In this document: piece by piece, positions 7,584 to 15,719 of the stretch
Position numbering within the stretch: the first letter of the stretch is position 1
How the letters are laid out: each line of letters begins with the position of its first letter
Assembly (NCBI GenBank): GCA_025774805.1
Contig: JALGZR010000017.1
Coordinates: 41,693 to 61,237, forward strand
Direction: 5' to 3'
Source of the DNA: a bacterium
GTDB taxonomy: Bacteria; ARS69
DNA: 19,545 bases
Program-made: the position numbers and the translations under genes
Notes under the pieces: model-generated
The model's input: only the letters and a program-made list of their open reading frames with translations
Database searches by the model: none
What the model was told of the DNA's origin: nothing

Positions 7584-10500
7584 GGGCACTCGGCGCTCCG
7601 GACTTCCCGACGCTTCGAGAGGCCCTCCGTGTCGCGATCGAACGCGAGCGCGCCGGGGACCCTCTGCGACCGATCACCGTGCTCACCCGCGATGACCTCT
7701 CCCGGGACGAGACGAGACGGATTCTCGCGATCCGAACGGGGGGGTTCCTCGGGATCGACCTGGTCTCGTTTCCGACCTGGATCCGGAGAACCGCGACGCC
7801 CGTGGTCACCGCGACCGGGGGTCGAGGGCTGCCGGATCCCGGCTGGGAGCGGCTCATCGCTCGTCTTCTGGCGGAGCGCGAATCGCGGAGGACGAAGGGC
7901 CGGTCCGCTTTCCTCCTGACCGCGTCGGGATCCGCGGCCGGTCTGGCTCGCGCCGTGGCCTCGTCGCTGGCGGAGCTCCGTCGGGGGGGCTTCACGTCCG
8001 GAGTCCTGACCGCCGGCGGGTCGCCGGCGCGCGATCCCCTCCGACGGGAACTGGTCGAGCTGCTCGGACTCGCGGAGCGCGAGCTGGTCGAGACGAACCG
8101 GTACGACGTCGGGCGGGAGGAGGAGGCGGCCGCCGAAGCCCTGCGATCCCCGAGGGCGCGCGCGGACCGGGGCTCCCCCCTCGTCCTGTTCGGATTCCAC
8201 GACTTGACTCCGCGCCAGCGCCGGGTGGTCGAGGCGGCCGCCATCCGGCGTCCGGTCACGCTCCTCGTCCCCGGCCCGGGCGGGCCGGGGGAGGAGGCAT
8301 CGACCTCGCTTCTCGATTGGGTGCGGGATCGGGGCGGGGAGCTCGAGCTCCGGGAATCGGAGACCCGGCCCCGCGTGACCGTGAGCGCCGGACTTTTCGA
8401 GGAGCCCGCGATCGCGGATCCCGGCCCGGAAGCGCTGGAGCTCGTGACGTACCCGGGGCCGGCGGCGGAGGTGCGGGGAATCGCCCGGCGGATCGCGCGG
8501 GAGATCGCCGAGTTCGACCGCGGGCTCGACGACTTCCTGATCACCGTTTCCCGGGAGGGGCCCTCCCCCCTTCTCTTCCGGCGGGTGTTCGCGAAGGCCC
8601 GGATTCCGCTGCGCGACCGGGCCGGGATCTCCGCGCTCCGCACCGAGGGGGGGCGACGCGCGCTCGCGCTGGCGCGAGCGATGGCGGCCGGTCCGGGAGG
8701 TCGCGCCGGTGAAGCGCTCGACTTCCTCACCTCGAGCCCGAGCGCGGCGACCGGGGAGCCGGAGGGCGCGACATCGAAAGACCACACGTCGGCCCTCCGC
8801 GCCGCGCGGAGCTGGTCGGAGGCGGCGGAACGGTTCCGGGAGGCGTACACCGCCCTCCTCGGTGAGGACGGGGCGACCAACGGGGCGGCCGGCGTGGGGC
8901 TGCCGTCGGAGGTGGAGCGCGCGCTCGACGCACTGGAGAGCACGAACGGAACCCGACCGTGCCGCGCGCGCGAGTTCGCGTCGGCTCTGATCGCGTCCCT
9001 CGCGTCGGTGGTCAGCCGGCACGCGGTCTCCGACGGACCCGGGTCCGCCGCCGTTCTGTTGGTCCGGATCGATCAGGCGAGGGGACTGTCCCGGCCGGTC
9101 GTTTTCCACACCGGCTTCGTGGAGGGAGCGGTGCCGGGCGCTCCGCGCGAGGACCCGCTCCTTCCCGACCGGTACCGGGAGGCCCTGAACACGGCGACCG
9201 AGCATACGGGTCATCATCTGCCGTTGCGATGGGGAGCGCGATCCGAGCGCGTGCTCCTCACCCGGTTCGCGCTCGAGGCGGGCGAAGAGAAGACGATACT
9301 CTCCTGGTCGGTCCGGGCGCAGGCGGGAGGGGCGCGTCGCAACCCCGCGGGTCTGCTCCTCGATCTGGTGTCGGCGCGCGCCGGGACGTCGCTCGACGCC
9401 GAGGATCCCCGCTTTCTCGAGGCGGCCCCGGCCCCCGTCTCGGACGAGGCGCGCGCGCGACCCGCCGACGCCACCGATCTCGATCTCGCGCTCCTCTCCG
9501 GAGCCCGGGCCCCCGGGCAGGAGGAGCTCGCCGTCCTTCTTTCCCAGCCCAGGTCGCGGCATCTCGTGAGCGCCCTCCGCGCGGCGGAGGCGCGTTGGTC
9601 CGAGCGCCGACTCGGACCGTGGGACGGGGTGCTCGAACGGGAGACCGCCGTGCGCGCGGCCTGGCGACGCGTCGATCCGGGACGGCGCGCCTGGAGTCCG
9701 ACCGCCCTGGAGGCGATGGCGAACTGCCCCTTCTCCTTCCTGGTCACCCGAATCCTGGAGCTCTCCCCCGCCGTCGATCCGGAGGACGACTTCGATGCGG
9801 CCGAGCGCGGAAGAATCTTCCACGAGCTGCACGAGCGTCTCTATCGCGGGCTGCTCGACGCGGAGCGACTCCCCCTCCGCGTCGAGTCCCTGCCCGACGT
9901 GCTGCGCCGACTCGACGCGCTCCTCGCCGAGAAGGAGAAGGCGCTCGCCGTCGCGCCCGGGGCCGCCCGCGTGCTCCGGCGTGCCACGCTCGCGGACCTT
10001 CGAGCGGATCTCGCGATCCTCCTCGCCCGTGACGCGCGGCGCCCCCCGGAGGGACGCGCCGTGCCCCGATGGTTCGAGCTCCCGTTCGGAGCCGAGGGGG
10101 ACGTCGCGGCGGCGCCGGCGTTCGACCTGGGAGACGGCCGACGGCTTCCGCTGCGCGGGCGCGCCGACCGGGTGGACCTCCGGGGCGACGGCGCCGTCGA
10201 CGTCATCGACCTGAAAACGGGAAGGCCGGCGGTGCGCGACGGGGAGATCACCGGCTCGGCCGGCGGAAAGGCGGTCGTCCACCTCCAGCTCCCGCTCTAT
10301 CTCACCGCGGTGGGCCGGGCCCTCGGTCGAGAGCCGGGATGCGCGCGCTACGACCACGTCACGGCGAAGGGCGGGTGGCGGTCGATCGAGTTCACGGCGG
10401 AGGACCTGGAGAGCCGACGCCCGCGCATCGAAGCGTTGCTGCGGCACGCCGTCGACCGGTGCCACCGGGGATGGTTTCCCTGCACCCCCGGCGACCGGTG

Positions 10501-10657
10501 CTGTCACCCGGAGCTGGCTCCGGCGTGCGGCCCGGCGGTCGCCCCCCGCTTCGCCCTCAAGATCGGCGATCCCGAGCTGGACGAGCACCTCGCCCTGCTG
10601 CGCGCGGGTGACGAGACCCCGGCGGCCGAGGAGAGATCCGAGGAGGCGCGACGGTGA
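7580..10657 (+). CDS. addB: AddB-like subunit of a helicase-nuclease (PD-(D/E)XK nuclease, likely Fe-S cluster)
   Basis: The GTG start at 7580 overlaps the previous stop as GTGA. The 1025-residue protein has an N-terminal helicase-like part (PITVLTRDDLSRDE, then SFPTWI) without a visible Walker A motif, as in inactivated-helicase AddB homologues. A VLLVRIDQARGL segment leads to VFHTGFVEGAVPG near residue 510. The C-terminal nuclease has RADRVD (D863, D866) and VIDLKTG (D877, K879), the PD-(D/E)XK core. Cysteines at 716 (MANCPFSF) and at 968, 974/975 and 983 resemble the one-plus-three arrangement that holds a 4Fe-4S cluster in AddB, though the spacing differs. With AddA it should resect double-strand DNA ends to feed RecA. 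The next gene, addA, starts on another GTGA overlap. Confidence 0.9.
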   Translation: MRALGAPDFPTLREALRVAIERERAGDPLRPITVLTRDDLSRDETRRILAIRTGGFLGIDLVSFPTWIRRTATPVVTATGGRGLPDPGWERLIARLLAERESRRTKGRSAFLLTASGSAAGLARAVASSLAELRRGGFTSGVLTAGGSPARDPLRRELVELLGLAERELVETNRYDVGREEEAAAEALRSPRARADRGSPLVLFGFHDLTPRQRRVVEAAAIRRPVTLLVPGPGGPGEEASTSLLDWVRDRGGELELRESETRPRVTVSAGLFEEPAIADPGPEALELVTYPGPAAEVRGIARRIAREIAEFDRGLDDFLITVSREGPSPLLFRRVFAKARIPLRDRAGISALRTEGGRRALALARAMAAGPGGRAGEALDFLTSSPSAATGEPEGATSKDHTSALRAARSWSEAAERFREAYTALLGEDGATNGAAGVGLPSEVERALDALESTNGTRPCRAREFASALIASLASVVSRHAVSDGPGSAAVLLVRIDQARGLSRPVVFHTGFVEGAVPGAPREDPLLPDRYREALNTATEHTGHHLPLRWGARSERVLLTRFALEAGEEKTILSWSVRAQAGGARRNPAGLLLDLVSARAGTSLDAEDPRFLEAAPAPVSDEARARPADATDLDLALLSGARAPGQEELAVLLSQPRSRHLVSALRAAEARWSERRLGPWDGVLERETAVRAAWRRVDPGRRAWSPTALEAMANCPFSFLVTRILELSPAVDPEDDFDAAERGRIFHELHERLYRGLLDAERLPLRVESLPDVLRRLDALLAEKEKALAVAPGAARVLRRATLADLRADLAILLARDARRPPEGRAVPRWFELPFGAEGDVAAAPAFDLGDGRRLPLRGRADRVDLRGDGAVDVIDLKTGRPAVRDGEITGSAGGKAVVHLQLPLYLTAVGRALGREPGCARYDHVTAKGGWRSIEFTAEDLESRRPRIEALLRHAVDRCHRGWFPCTPGDRCCHPELAPACGPAVAPRFALKIGDPELDEHLALLRAGDETPAAEERSEEARR

Positions 10658-13600
10658 GGGCGCCCGACCAGGACGTGCGCGATCGGATCGTCTCCGCCCG
10701 CGGAGTCAACCTCGCGGTGGAGGCGGGCGCGGGCACCGGAAAGACCACGCTCCTCGTCCATCGCGTACTCTCCCGGCTCGAGGGGGGCGTTCCCCTCCCC
10801 CGCCTCGCGATCATCACGTTCACCCGCAAGGCGGCGGCGGAGCTCACCGGCCGGATCCGGAAACGACTCGTCGAGCGCAAGCGGGACGGAGAGGGATGGG
10901 CGGCGCGCGGTCTCGAGGACTACGACCTCGCGGTCATCGGCACGACGGACTCGTTCTGCCGCACGATTCTCTCCGAGTTCCCGTTCGAGGCCGGCGTGCC
11001 GCCCGGCTTCGGAGTCGCGGACGAGGTCGCGCAGGTGGCGCTGCAGGACGAGGCCTGGCGCGACTTCCTCGCCTCCTCGGGAGACGACGCCCGCGACCTC
11101 CTTACGGCTCTGCGCGAGGCCGGGATCTCGTCCGACACGCTGCGGCAGGTCGCCGACGCGATTCTGTCGAATCGCGACCTGCCCGTCGCCGTCGCTCCCC
11201 CGCCCGATCTCCCGGATCTCGCCGGGGTCTTGGGCGGGTCCCTCGGCGAGGCGCTCTCCCTGCGTTCGCTCTGTCGGGATCCCTCCGACCGGCTTCGCCG
11301 GCACCTGGACGATCTGGAGGAGGAGCTCGCCCTCGCCCGGTCGGTCGGAGGAGCGGCGGGCGAGCGAGCGCTCCTGCGGCGGAGACGGGAGAGGCGTCGC
11401 TACACGAATAGGAGACACGGGCGACAGGACGCGTGGGGGGGGAAAGAGAACGTCGAAAGGGTCCGCCGGGCCCTCGAAGACGTCGAGTCGACGGTCGACG
11501 ACTTCCTCGAGAAGAGGGGCCTCCACCTCACCGCCGCGTACGCGCGGTGGATCGAGGGATACCGGCGCGAGTACGAAGCGCGCAAGCGGGAGCGCGGACT
11601 CCTCGACTTCCGGGACCTCGGGCTCGCGACGCGGGATCTCCTGCGAAGGGAGCCCCGGGTCCGGCGAATCGTGGCGGGGCGCTTCGACGAGATCCTGATG
11701 GACGAGGTGCAGGACACCGACCCGCTCCAAATGGAGATCGCCCTTCTTCTCTCCACCGCCGACGGGGACTCCCCCGATCCTCTCGAAGCGGCCCTCGTTC
11801 CGGGTCGACTCTTCCTCGTGGGGGATCCCAAGCAGTCGATCTATCGCTTTCGCCGGGCGGACATCGAGCTCTACGAGCGGGTGCGCGCGCACGTCGCTTC
11901 CTCGGGCGTGGCCGGGGGCGTCGAGGCGAACTTCCGGGCCCGTCCCGAGATCCTGCGCTTCGTGAACCACGTCTTCGCGGGGTGGATGGAGCCTCCTCCG
12001 GGGGAGTCGTGGCAGGCGCGCTACGTCGATCTCGTTCCCGGTCGCGAGGCCGCCGAACCGCCGGGCGATCCAGCCGTCACCCTGCTCCTGCCCGATCCCG
12101 CCCGGGAGGCGGAGATCCTCGCGAGGACCGGCTCGCCGCGCCTGCGCGCCGACGGACGGGCCGAGCTCGAGCGGGACGCGGTCGCGCGTGCCGTCCGCCG
12201 CGTCCTCGGGCTCGACGGATCCGGTCCGCCGCTTCCGGTCGTCGACCCGGGCACCGGACGGGAACGCCCCGCGGAGCCGGGGGACGTCGCCGTCCTCGTG
12301 CGGAAGATCGCGTGGGGCGATCGCCTTCTCGAGACGCTCCGTCGCGCCGGCGTTCCCGCCGCCGTGTCCGCCGGGAGGCGCTTCTACGCCAAGGAGGAGA
12401 TCCGCACCCTTCTCGCGCTCCTCGAGGCGGTGATCGATCCGGAGGATCGCCTCGCGCGCTTCGCCGCGCTGCGATCCCCGGCCTTCGGCATCCGTGACGA
12501 CGATCTCGTCCTCCACTTCCTGGAGGAGGCGGAGGAGGGTTCGGCGGAGGCCGGGGCCGTCGTGGACGCGGAGACGCGCCTCCGGAAGCTCGCCGAGGAG
12601 GCGCGCTCCCTCCCCGTTCCCGACTTTCTCGAACGGCTCACCGAGGAGACGTCGCTTCTCCCCGTCTTCGGGTTCCGTCCCGACGGCCGCGGGCGCGTGG
12701 AGTCGATTCGCCTCCTGCTCGAAGCGGCCGACTCGCTCGTCGACGCCGGGTTCGACACGCTGCCCTCCTTCGTCCGGTGGCTCCGCGGGCAGGCCGCCGC
12801 GAGCCGGACGGGCGGCCCCGGTGAGGAGGAGTCCGGAACGGAGTCGGCGGTTCAGATCCTCACGGTGCACAAGGCGAAGGGGCTGGAGTTTCCCGTCGTG
12901 ATCCTGGCCGATCTCGGAAGCGGCGCGGTGACCGACCGGAGGCTCGTGACCGACCGTGCGGCGAACCGGATCGACTTCCGTCTGTCGGCGGCGGAGCGCG
13001 TGATGACCTCGGGCTTCGAAGCGGCGGCACGATCGGAGGCCCGACGTCAGGCGGCCGAGGACGTCCGACTTCTCTACGTCGCGATGACGCGGGCCCGGGA
13101 TCGCCTGATCCTCTCGTGGGCGGCGAGCGATCGGGGCTACTTCGCGCGGGCGGGCGACGAGCCCTCCGTACTCGAGAGCCGGGTCGGCTGCACGGCGGGA
13201 GCCGCCCCCCCGGAGGGCTCCGGCCTCGGTCGGTGGGAGGCGGGGCGATGGCCACCGCTCGCGATCGGGGGCCGCCTTCACGCGCTGCGCCTCGACTCCC
13301 CCCCGCCTCCGGCGGGCCCGACGCCGGAGGACGCCTTCGAGCCGCTCCCGCGCGCCCGGCGACGCCGCCCGATCCTCCGGGCGACGGAGATCGGGGCCCG
13401 CTCGAAGGCGACGCCGGCCGGTCGGCCTCCGGACGAGGTCCCGGCGAGCCCCGGCCCGCGCCCGGTCAGCGAGCGCGGAACTCCATTGCCGGACAACGTT
13501 TTCGGAACTCTCGTTCACAAATTCCTCGAGATGTGGTCCCCGTCCTCGGGACAGACCGCGGAGGACGGGTTGCGGGAGGCGGCATCGGCGGTGGGCCTGG

Positions 13601-14046
13601 ATCCCGGCGCGATCCCCCTCGAGGGCGGGCTGGTCCGCACCGTCGATCGGATCCTGGGGGATCCCGCGCTGGCCCCGATTCGAGCCGGCCTGTCCGCGGG
13701 CTCCGAGGAGGGAACGACCGCCCGCCGCGTCCTGCGGGAGGTGCCCTTCCTGCTTCCCGCGGGGGTCGGGCTCGTCTCCGGCACCCTCGACGTCCTCCTG
13801 GAGGAGGCCGACGGCCGCCTCGTCGTGATCGACTACAAGACGGGACGCGGGGGAGGCCTTCCCGCCGATCGGGCGAAGGAGCGCTTCCGCACCCAGGCCG
13901 GTCTCTACGCCCTGGCGGTCACCCGGCAGACGGGCCGGCCGGTGGAGGAGGTGCGGTTTCTCTTCCTGGACCGGGATCCCGTCGAGGTGGGATCCTTCCG
14001 GCCGGATCAGGAGTTCCTAGAAGAAGCAAGACGGCGGATCGATTAG
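10654..14046 (+). CDS. addA: AddA-like UvrD-family helicase-nuclease subunit
   Basis: This 1130-residue protein starts with GTG at 10654, with GAGGAGG just upstream inside addB. All superfamily 1A helicase motifs are present: Walker A EAGAGTGKTT (K30), ITFTRKAAAEL, TTDSFC, Walker B MDEVQDTD (D350, E351), GDPKQSIYRFR from residue 390, EANFRARPEIL, TVHKAKGLEFP (H739) and YVAMTRARDR (R813). The C-terminal nuclease has GTLDVLLE (D1046) and VVIDYKTGRG (D1060, K1062). The protein should translocate 3' to 5' on single-stranded DNA and cut it, working with AddB in recombinational repair of double-strand breaks in the cytoplasm. AddA homologues are usually a little longer. Residues about 830-935 are Pro/Arg-rich and poorly conserved in appearance. 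It is the last gene of the operon; a structured repeat begins at its stop codon. Confidence 0.95.
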   Translation: MRAPDQDVRDRIVSARGVNLAVEAGAGTGKTTLLVHRVLSRLEGGVPLPRLAIITFTRKAAAELTGRIRKRLVERKRDGEGWAARGLEDYDLAVIGTTDSFCRTILSEFPFEAGVPPGFGVADEVAQVALQDEAWRDFLASSGDDARDLLTALREAGISSDTLRQVADAILSNRDLPVAVAPPPDLPDLAGVLGGSLGEALSLRSLCRDPSDRLRRHLDDLEEELALARSVGGAAGERALLRRRRERRRYTNRRHGRQDAWGGKENVERVRRALEDVESTVDDFLEKRGLHLTAAYARWIEGYRREYEARKRERGLLDFRDLGLATRDLLRREPRVRRIVAGRFDEILMDEVQDTDPLQMEIALLLSTADGDSPDPLEAALVPGRLFLVGDPKQSIYRFRRADIELYERVRAHVASSGVAGGVEANFRARPEILRFVNHVFAGWMEPPPGESWQARYVDLVPGREAAEPPGDPAVTLLLPDPAREAEILARTGSPRLRADGRAELERDAVARAVRRVLGLDGSGPPLPVVDPGTGRERPAEPGDVAVLVRKIAWGDRLLETLRRAGVPAAVSAGRRFYAKEEIRTLLALLEAVIDPEDRLARFAALRSPAFGIRDDDLVLHFLEEAEEGSAEAGAVVDAETRLRKLAEEARSLPVPDFLERLTEETSLLPVFGFRPDGRGRVESIRLLLEAADSLVDAGFDTLPSFVRWLRGQAAASRTGGPGEEESGTESAVQILTVHKAKGLEFPVVILADLGSGAVTDRRLVTDRAANRIDFRLSAAERVMTSGFEAAARSEARRQAAEDVRLLYVAMTRARDRLILSWAASDRGYFARAGDEPSVLESRVGCTAGAAPPEGSGLGRWEAGRWPPLAIGGRLHALRLDSPPPPAGPTPEDAFEPLPRARRRRPILRATEIGARSKATPAGRPPDEVPASPGPRPVSERGTPLPDNVFGTLVHKFLEMWSPSSGQTAEDGLREAASAVGLDPGAIPLEGGLVRTVDRILGDPALAPIRAGLSAGSEEGTTARRVLREVPFLLPAGVGLVSGTLDVLLEEADGRLVVIDYKTGRGGGLPADRAKERFRTQAGLYALAVTRQTGRPVEEVRFLFLDRDPVEVGSFRPDQEFLEEARRRID

Positions 14047-14106
14047 CCTGCGTCTCTCACCAGGCTCGTGGCGAGGCCGCAGCAGAGCGTGGTGAGAGAC
14101 GCAGGC
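14046..14106 (+). repeat. Structured intergenic element, copy 1 (17-bp perfect arms)
   Basis: The arms 14046-14062 and 14090-14106 are perfectly complementary (GCCTGCGTCTCTCACCA and its reverse complement). A 27-base loop between them holds a small inner hairpin (GGCTCG, TGG, CGAG, CC) followed by GCCGCAGCAGAGC. The same outline and the same 13-base 3' loop segment recur at 15723-15787. The left arm begins at the last base of the addA stop. No T-run follows, so it is not a textbook terminator, although it may protect or end the addA transcript. Confidence 0.85.
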
Positions 14107-14112
14107 CAGGCG

Positions 14113-14141
14113 GGAATCGGTCATGCGCCGACCCCGATTCC
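14113..14141 (+). promoter_or_regulatory. Inverted repeat upstream of the ECF sigma gene
   Basis: GGAATCGG (14113-14120) and CCGATTCC (14134-14141) form an 8-bp inverted repeat with a 13-base spacer in the short leader of the sigma-factor gene. It could be an operator or part of the promoter. A GGAAT-type -35 is suggestive of an ECF promoter, but no -10 of suitable spacing is evident. The ribosome binding site GGGAG precedes the ATG at 14163. Confidence 0.3.
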
Positions 14142-14162
14142 GTATCCCTTCCGGGAGAGCGC

Positions 14163-14777
14163 ATGTCGCGCGAATCGACCGGGCCGGCCGAGCCCTCCGC
14201 TCCCCTCGACGAGGCCACGCTGCGTCGGGTTCGGGAGGGGGACGAGGCGGCCATGAACCGGTTCTTCGACGCGTTCTTCGATCGGGTCTTCGCGTACGTC
14301 ACCCGCCTCGTGCGGGATCGGACGTTGGCCGAAGACCTGACGCAGGACTCGTTCGTGAGGATGCACGGAGCCCTCGGCCGTCTCGACCCGGCTCGGGACC
14401 CGACCCCGTGGGTGTTCACGGTCGTGACGAACACGGTCCGGGACCACTGGCGGTCGCGCGCCCACCGGGCGACGATGCGCCAGAGCTCCCTGGAGGACGT
14501 GGGGGAACTTCCGTCCGACGACGGGCGGGGAGCTCCCGACCGGGCCCTGGAGCGGAAGGAGTCCGCCCGGGCCGTGCGGGCGGCGATGGGTCGCCTGTCC
14601 GACGCGGACCGGGAGATCCTGCTCCTGAGGAACTTCCGGAGCCTCACGACCGAGGAGATCGTCGAGATCCTGGGGATCCGGCCCGAGGCGGTTCGCCAGC
14701 GGTACTCCCGCGCGGTGCGGCGTCTCGGCCGAGCCTACCGGGAGCTCCGGGGGGGACAGGATCCGGTGTCCGCCTGA
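14163..14777 (+). CDS. ECF (extracytoplasmic function) RNA polymerase sigma factor
   Basis: This 204-residue protein has the two domains of group IV sigma factors. Sigma-2 spans about residues 22-100, with region 2.2 DLTQDSFVRMH and region 2.3/2.4 WVFTVVTNTVRDHWRSRAH. Sigma-4 spans about 135-192 and includes LSDADREILLLRNF and the helix-turn-helix around LTTEEIVEILGIRPEAVRQR. The linker is acidic and Pro/Gly-containing. The ATG was chosen for its GGGAG site eight bases upstream; the open frame extends far upstream but only as an overlap with addA. It directs RNA polymerase to a specific promoter set. The FecR-like gene begins 16 bases downstream, which makes that protein the likely partner controlling its activity. 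The regulon cannot be read from this window. Confidence 0.93.
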   Translation: MSRESTGPAEPSAPLDEATLRRVREGDEAAMNRFFDAFFDRVFAYVTRLVRDRTLAEDLTQDSFVRMHGALGRLDPARDPTPWVFTVVTNTVRDHWRSRAHRATMRQSSLEDVGELPSDDGRGAPDRALERKESARAVRAAMGRLSDADREILLLRNFRSLTTEEIVEILGIRPEAVRQRYSRAVRRLGRAYRELRGGQDPVSA

Positions 14778-14793
14778 GAGCGGTGAGGGAATC

Positions 14794-15627
14794 ATGCGTC
14801 ACGGAGATCTCGAGCTGACGGACGACGAGCGGGAGGCCCTCTCGCTCGTGGGCTCCACTCCCGTTCCCGCGGCGTCCGCGGACGCGCGAGAGCGGGCGCG
14901 CGTCGCCTTTCTGACCGGTCGTCGCCTCGGGAGGCCGGAGGCGCCGGCCGTCGCATTCGGGGAGAGAGAGCGCGAGTCTCCCCCGCGAGGGCCCGCCGTT
15001 TCTCCTCGCCGGGCGATCGGGGGACTCGCCCTGGCCGCGGGCGTGGCCGGGTTGATCTTCCTGGGCGGTCTGCCTTCCGAGAGCTGGAGGTTCGTCGAGT
15101 CGGAGGGGAGCGCGAACGCGCGCCTCGACGGCGAGGCGGCTCGGGCGGGAGCCCCCTTCCGTTCGGGAGTGGTCGAGGCCGGACCCGACGAGAGGCTCGA
15201 CGTCGAGCTCGGGGAGACGATCCGCATCTGCCTCCTTCCCGGAAGCCGGGCCCGACTCCCGTCGGGACCGGGGCGCTGGTTCGGACGAACCCGCGCGCTG
15301 TCGCTCGAGCGGGGAGAGCTCTTCGCCTCCTCGGGAGACCGCGAGCTGGGATTCGAGCTCGCCGTGCGGACCCGGGAGGCCTCCGTCCACCTGGTCGGCA
15401 CGACGTTCGCCGTCCGGCGCAACGACCTCGGCACCTGCATCTGTCTCTATCGGGGCGAGGTCACCGTCCTCTCCGCCGACGGCTCCGACCCGATCCGCCT
15501 GTCCCCCGACCGGCGGGTCCAGGTCTACTCGGACGGCACCGCGCCCACGTTCCATCCCATCGACGCCCCGGCGCGGGAGCTCTTGACCGAGCTCCACGCG
15601 GCGGGCCGCGCGCTCGTCCGGCATTGA
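14794..15627 (+). CDS. FecR-domain membrane protein, likely regulator of the adjacent ECF sigma factor
   Basis: The 277-residue protein has a cytoplasmic N-terminus of about 70 residues, one membrane segment (about 74-93, AIGGLALAAGVAGLIFLGGL) and a C-terminal beta-rich FecR-type domain. The domain is marked by LDVELGETIRICLLPGSRA, LSLERGELFAS, VGTTFAVRR and LYRGEVTVLS. The N-terminus has no HxxxCxxC zinc motif, so it is not a ZAS-type anti-sigma. FecR proteins relay an envelope signal to a sigma factor; they usually pair with a TonB-dependent receptor carrying a signalling domain, but none is seen here. An unusual CIC pair sits at residues 215-217. A GTGAGG site precedes the ATG. It is co-transcribed with the sigma gene. 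Confidence 0.85.
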   Translation: MRHGDLELTDDEREALSLVGSTPVPAASADARERARVAFLTGRRLGRPEAPAVAFGERERESPPRGPAVSPRRAIGGLALAAGVAGLIFLGGLPSESWRFVESEGSANARLDGEAARAGAPFRSGVVEAGPDERLDVELGETIRICLLPGSRARLPSGPGRWFGRTRALSLERGELFASSGDRELGFELAVRTREASVHLVGTTFAVRRNDLGTCICLYRGEVTVLSADGSDPIRLSPDRRVQVYSDGTAPTFHPIDAPARELLTELHAAGRALVRH

Positions 15628-15654
15628 GCCCACCCCGCAGCCCGAACGCGGGTC

Positions 15655-15682
15655 TTGACGGGCGGGCCGAAACACTTATATT
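15655..15682 (+). promoter_or_regulatory. Sigma-70-type promoter for arsM
   Basis: TTGACG (15655-15660) and TATATT (15677-15682) each match the consensus at five of six positions and are separated by 16 bases. The AT-rich stretch from about 15671 to 15709 is striking against the GC-rich surroundings. The predicted start of transcription is near 15689. Just upstream, CCCGC (15634-15638) and GCGGG (15648-15652) form a weak hairpin that could help end the FecR transcript. Confidence 0.65.
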
Positions 15683-15699
15683 TCGAAGTATGTCGAATA
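15679..15699 (+). promoter_or_regulatory. Putative repressor operator over the -10 of the arsM promoter
   Basis: TATTTCGA and TCGAATA form an imperfect inverted repeat with one bulged base. TCGAA also recurs ten bases apart (15683-15687 and 15693-15697). The site overlaps the -10 box and the expected transcription start, where a repressor would block RNA polymerase. An ArsR-family regulator is the natural candidate in an arsenic context. No arsR gene is adjacent, so the assignment is inference. Confidence 0.4.
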
Positions 15700-15719
15700 A
15701 TCAAACAATGGCCCCGGCC

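Noticed and set aside
7463-10588. Very long minus-strand open frame opposite the exported-protein and addB-like genes
   Set aside because: It is an antisense shadow of a GC-rich gene: the product is Arg/Pro/Gly-rich with no domain, while the plus strand encodes a recognisable AddB-like nuclease.
11391-11455. Less GC-rich, repeat-like patch inside addA (GGAGACACGGGCGACAGG)
   Set aside because: The reading frame continues cleanly through it (RRYTNRRHGRQDAWGGKEN) and no repeat partner is found; it is probably a variable surface loop.
10504-13518. Long minus-strand open frame opposite addA
   Set aside because: It lies over all AddA helicase motifs on the plus strand, has low-complexity Arg/Glu-rich composition and no recognisable fold.
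14046-14106. Copy 1 of the structured element as a simple intrinsic terminator of addA
   Set aside because: There is no T-run after the stem, and a related copy sits in the arsM leader, where a terminator would shut off the gene.
13116-14162. Upstream extension of the ECF sigma frame
   Set aside because: It overlaps the addA C-terminal nuclease; sigma factors of this class are about 200 residues, and the ATG at 14163 has a good ribosome binding site.
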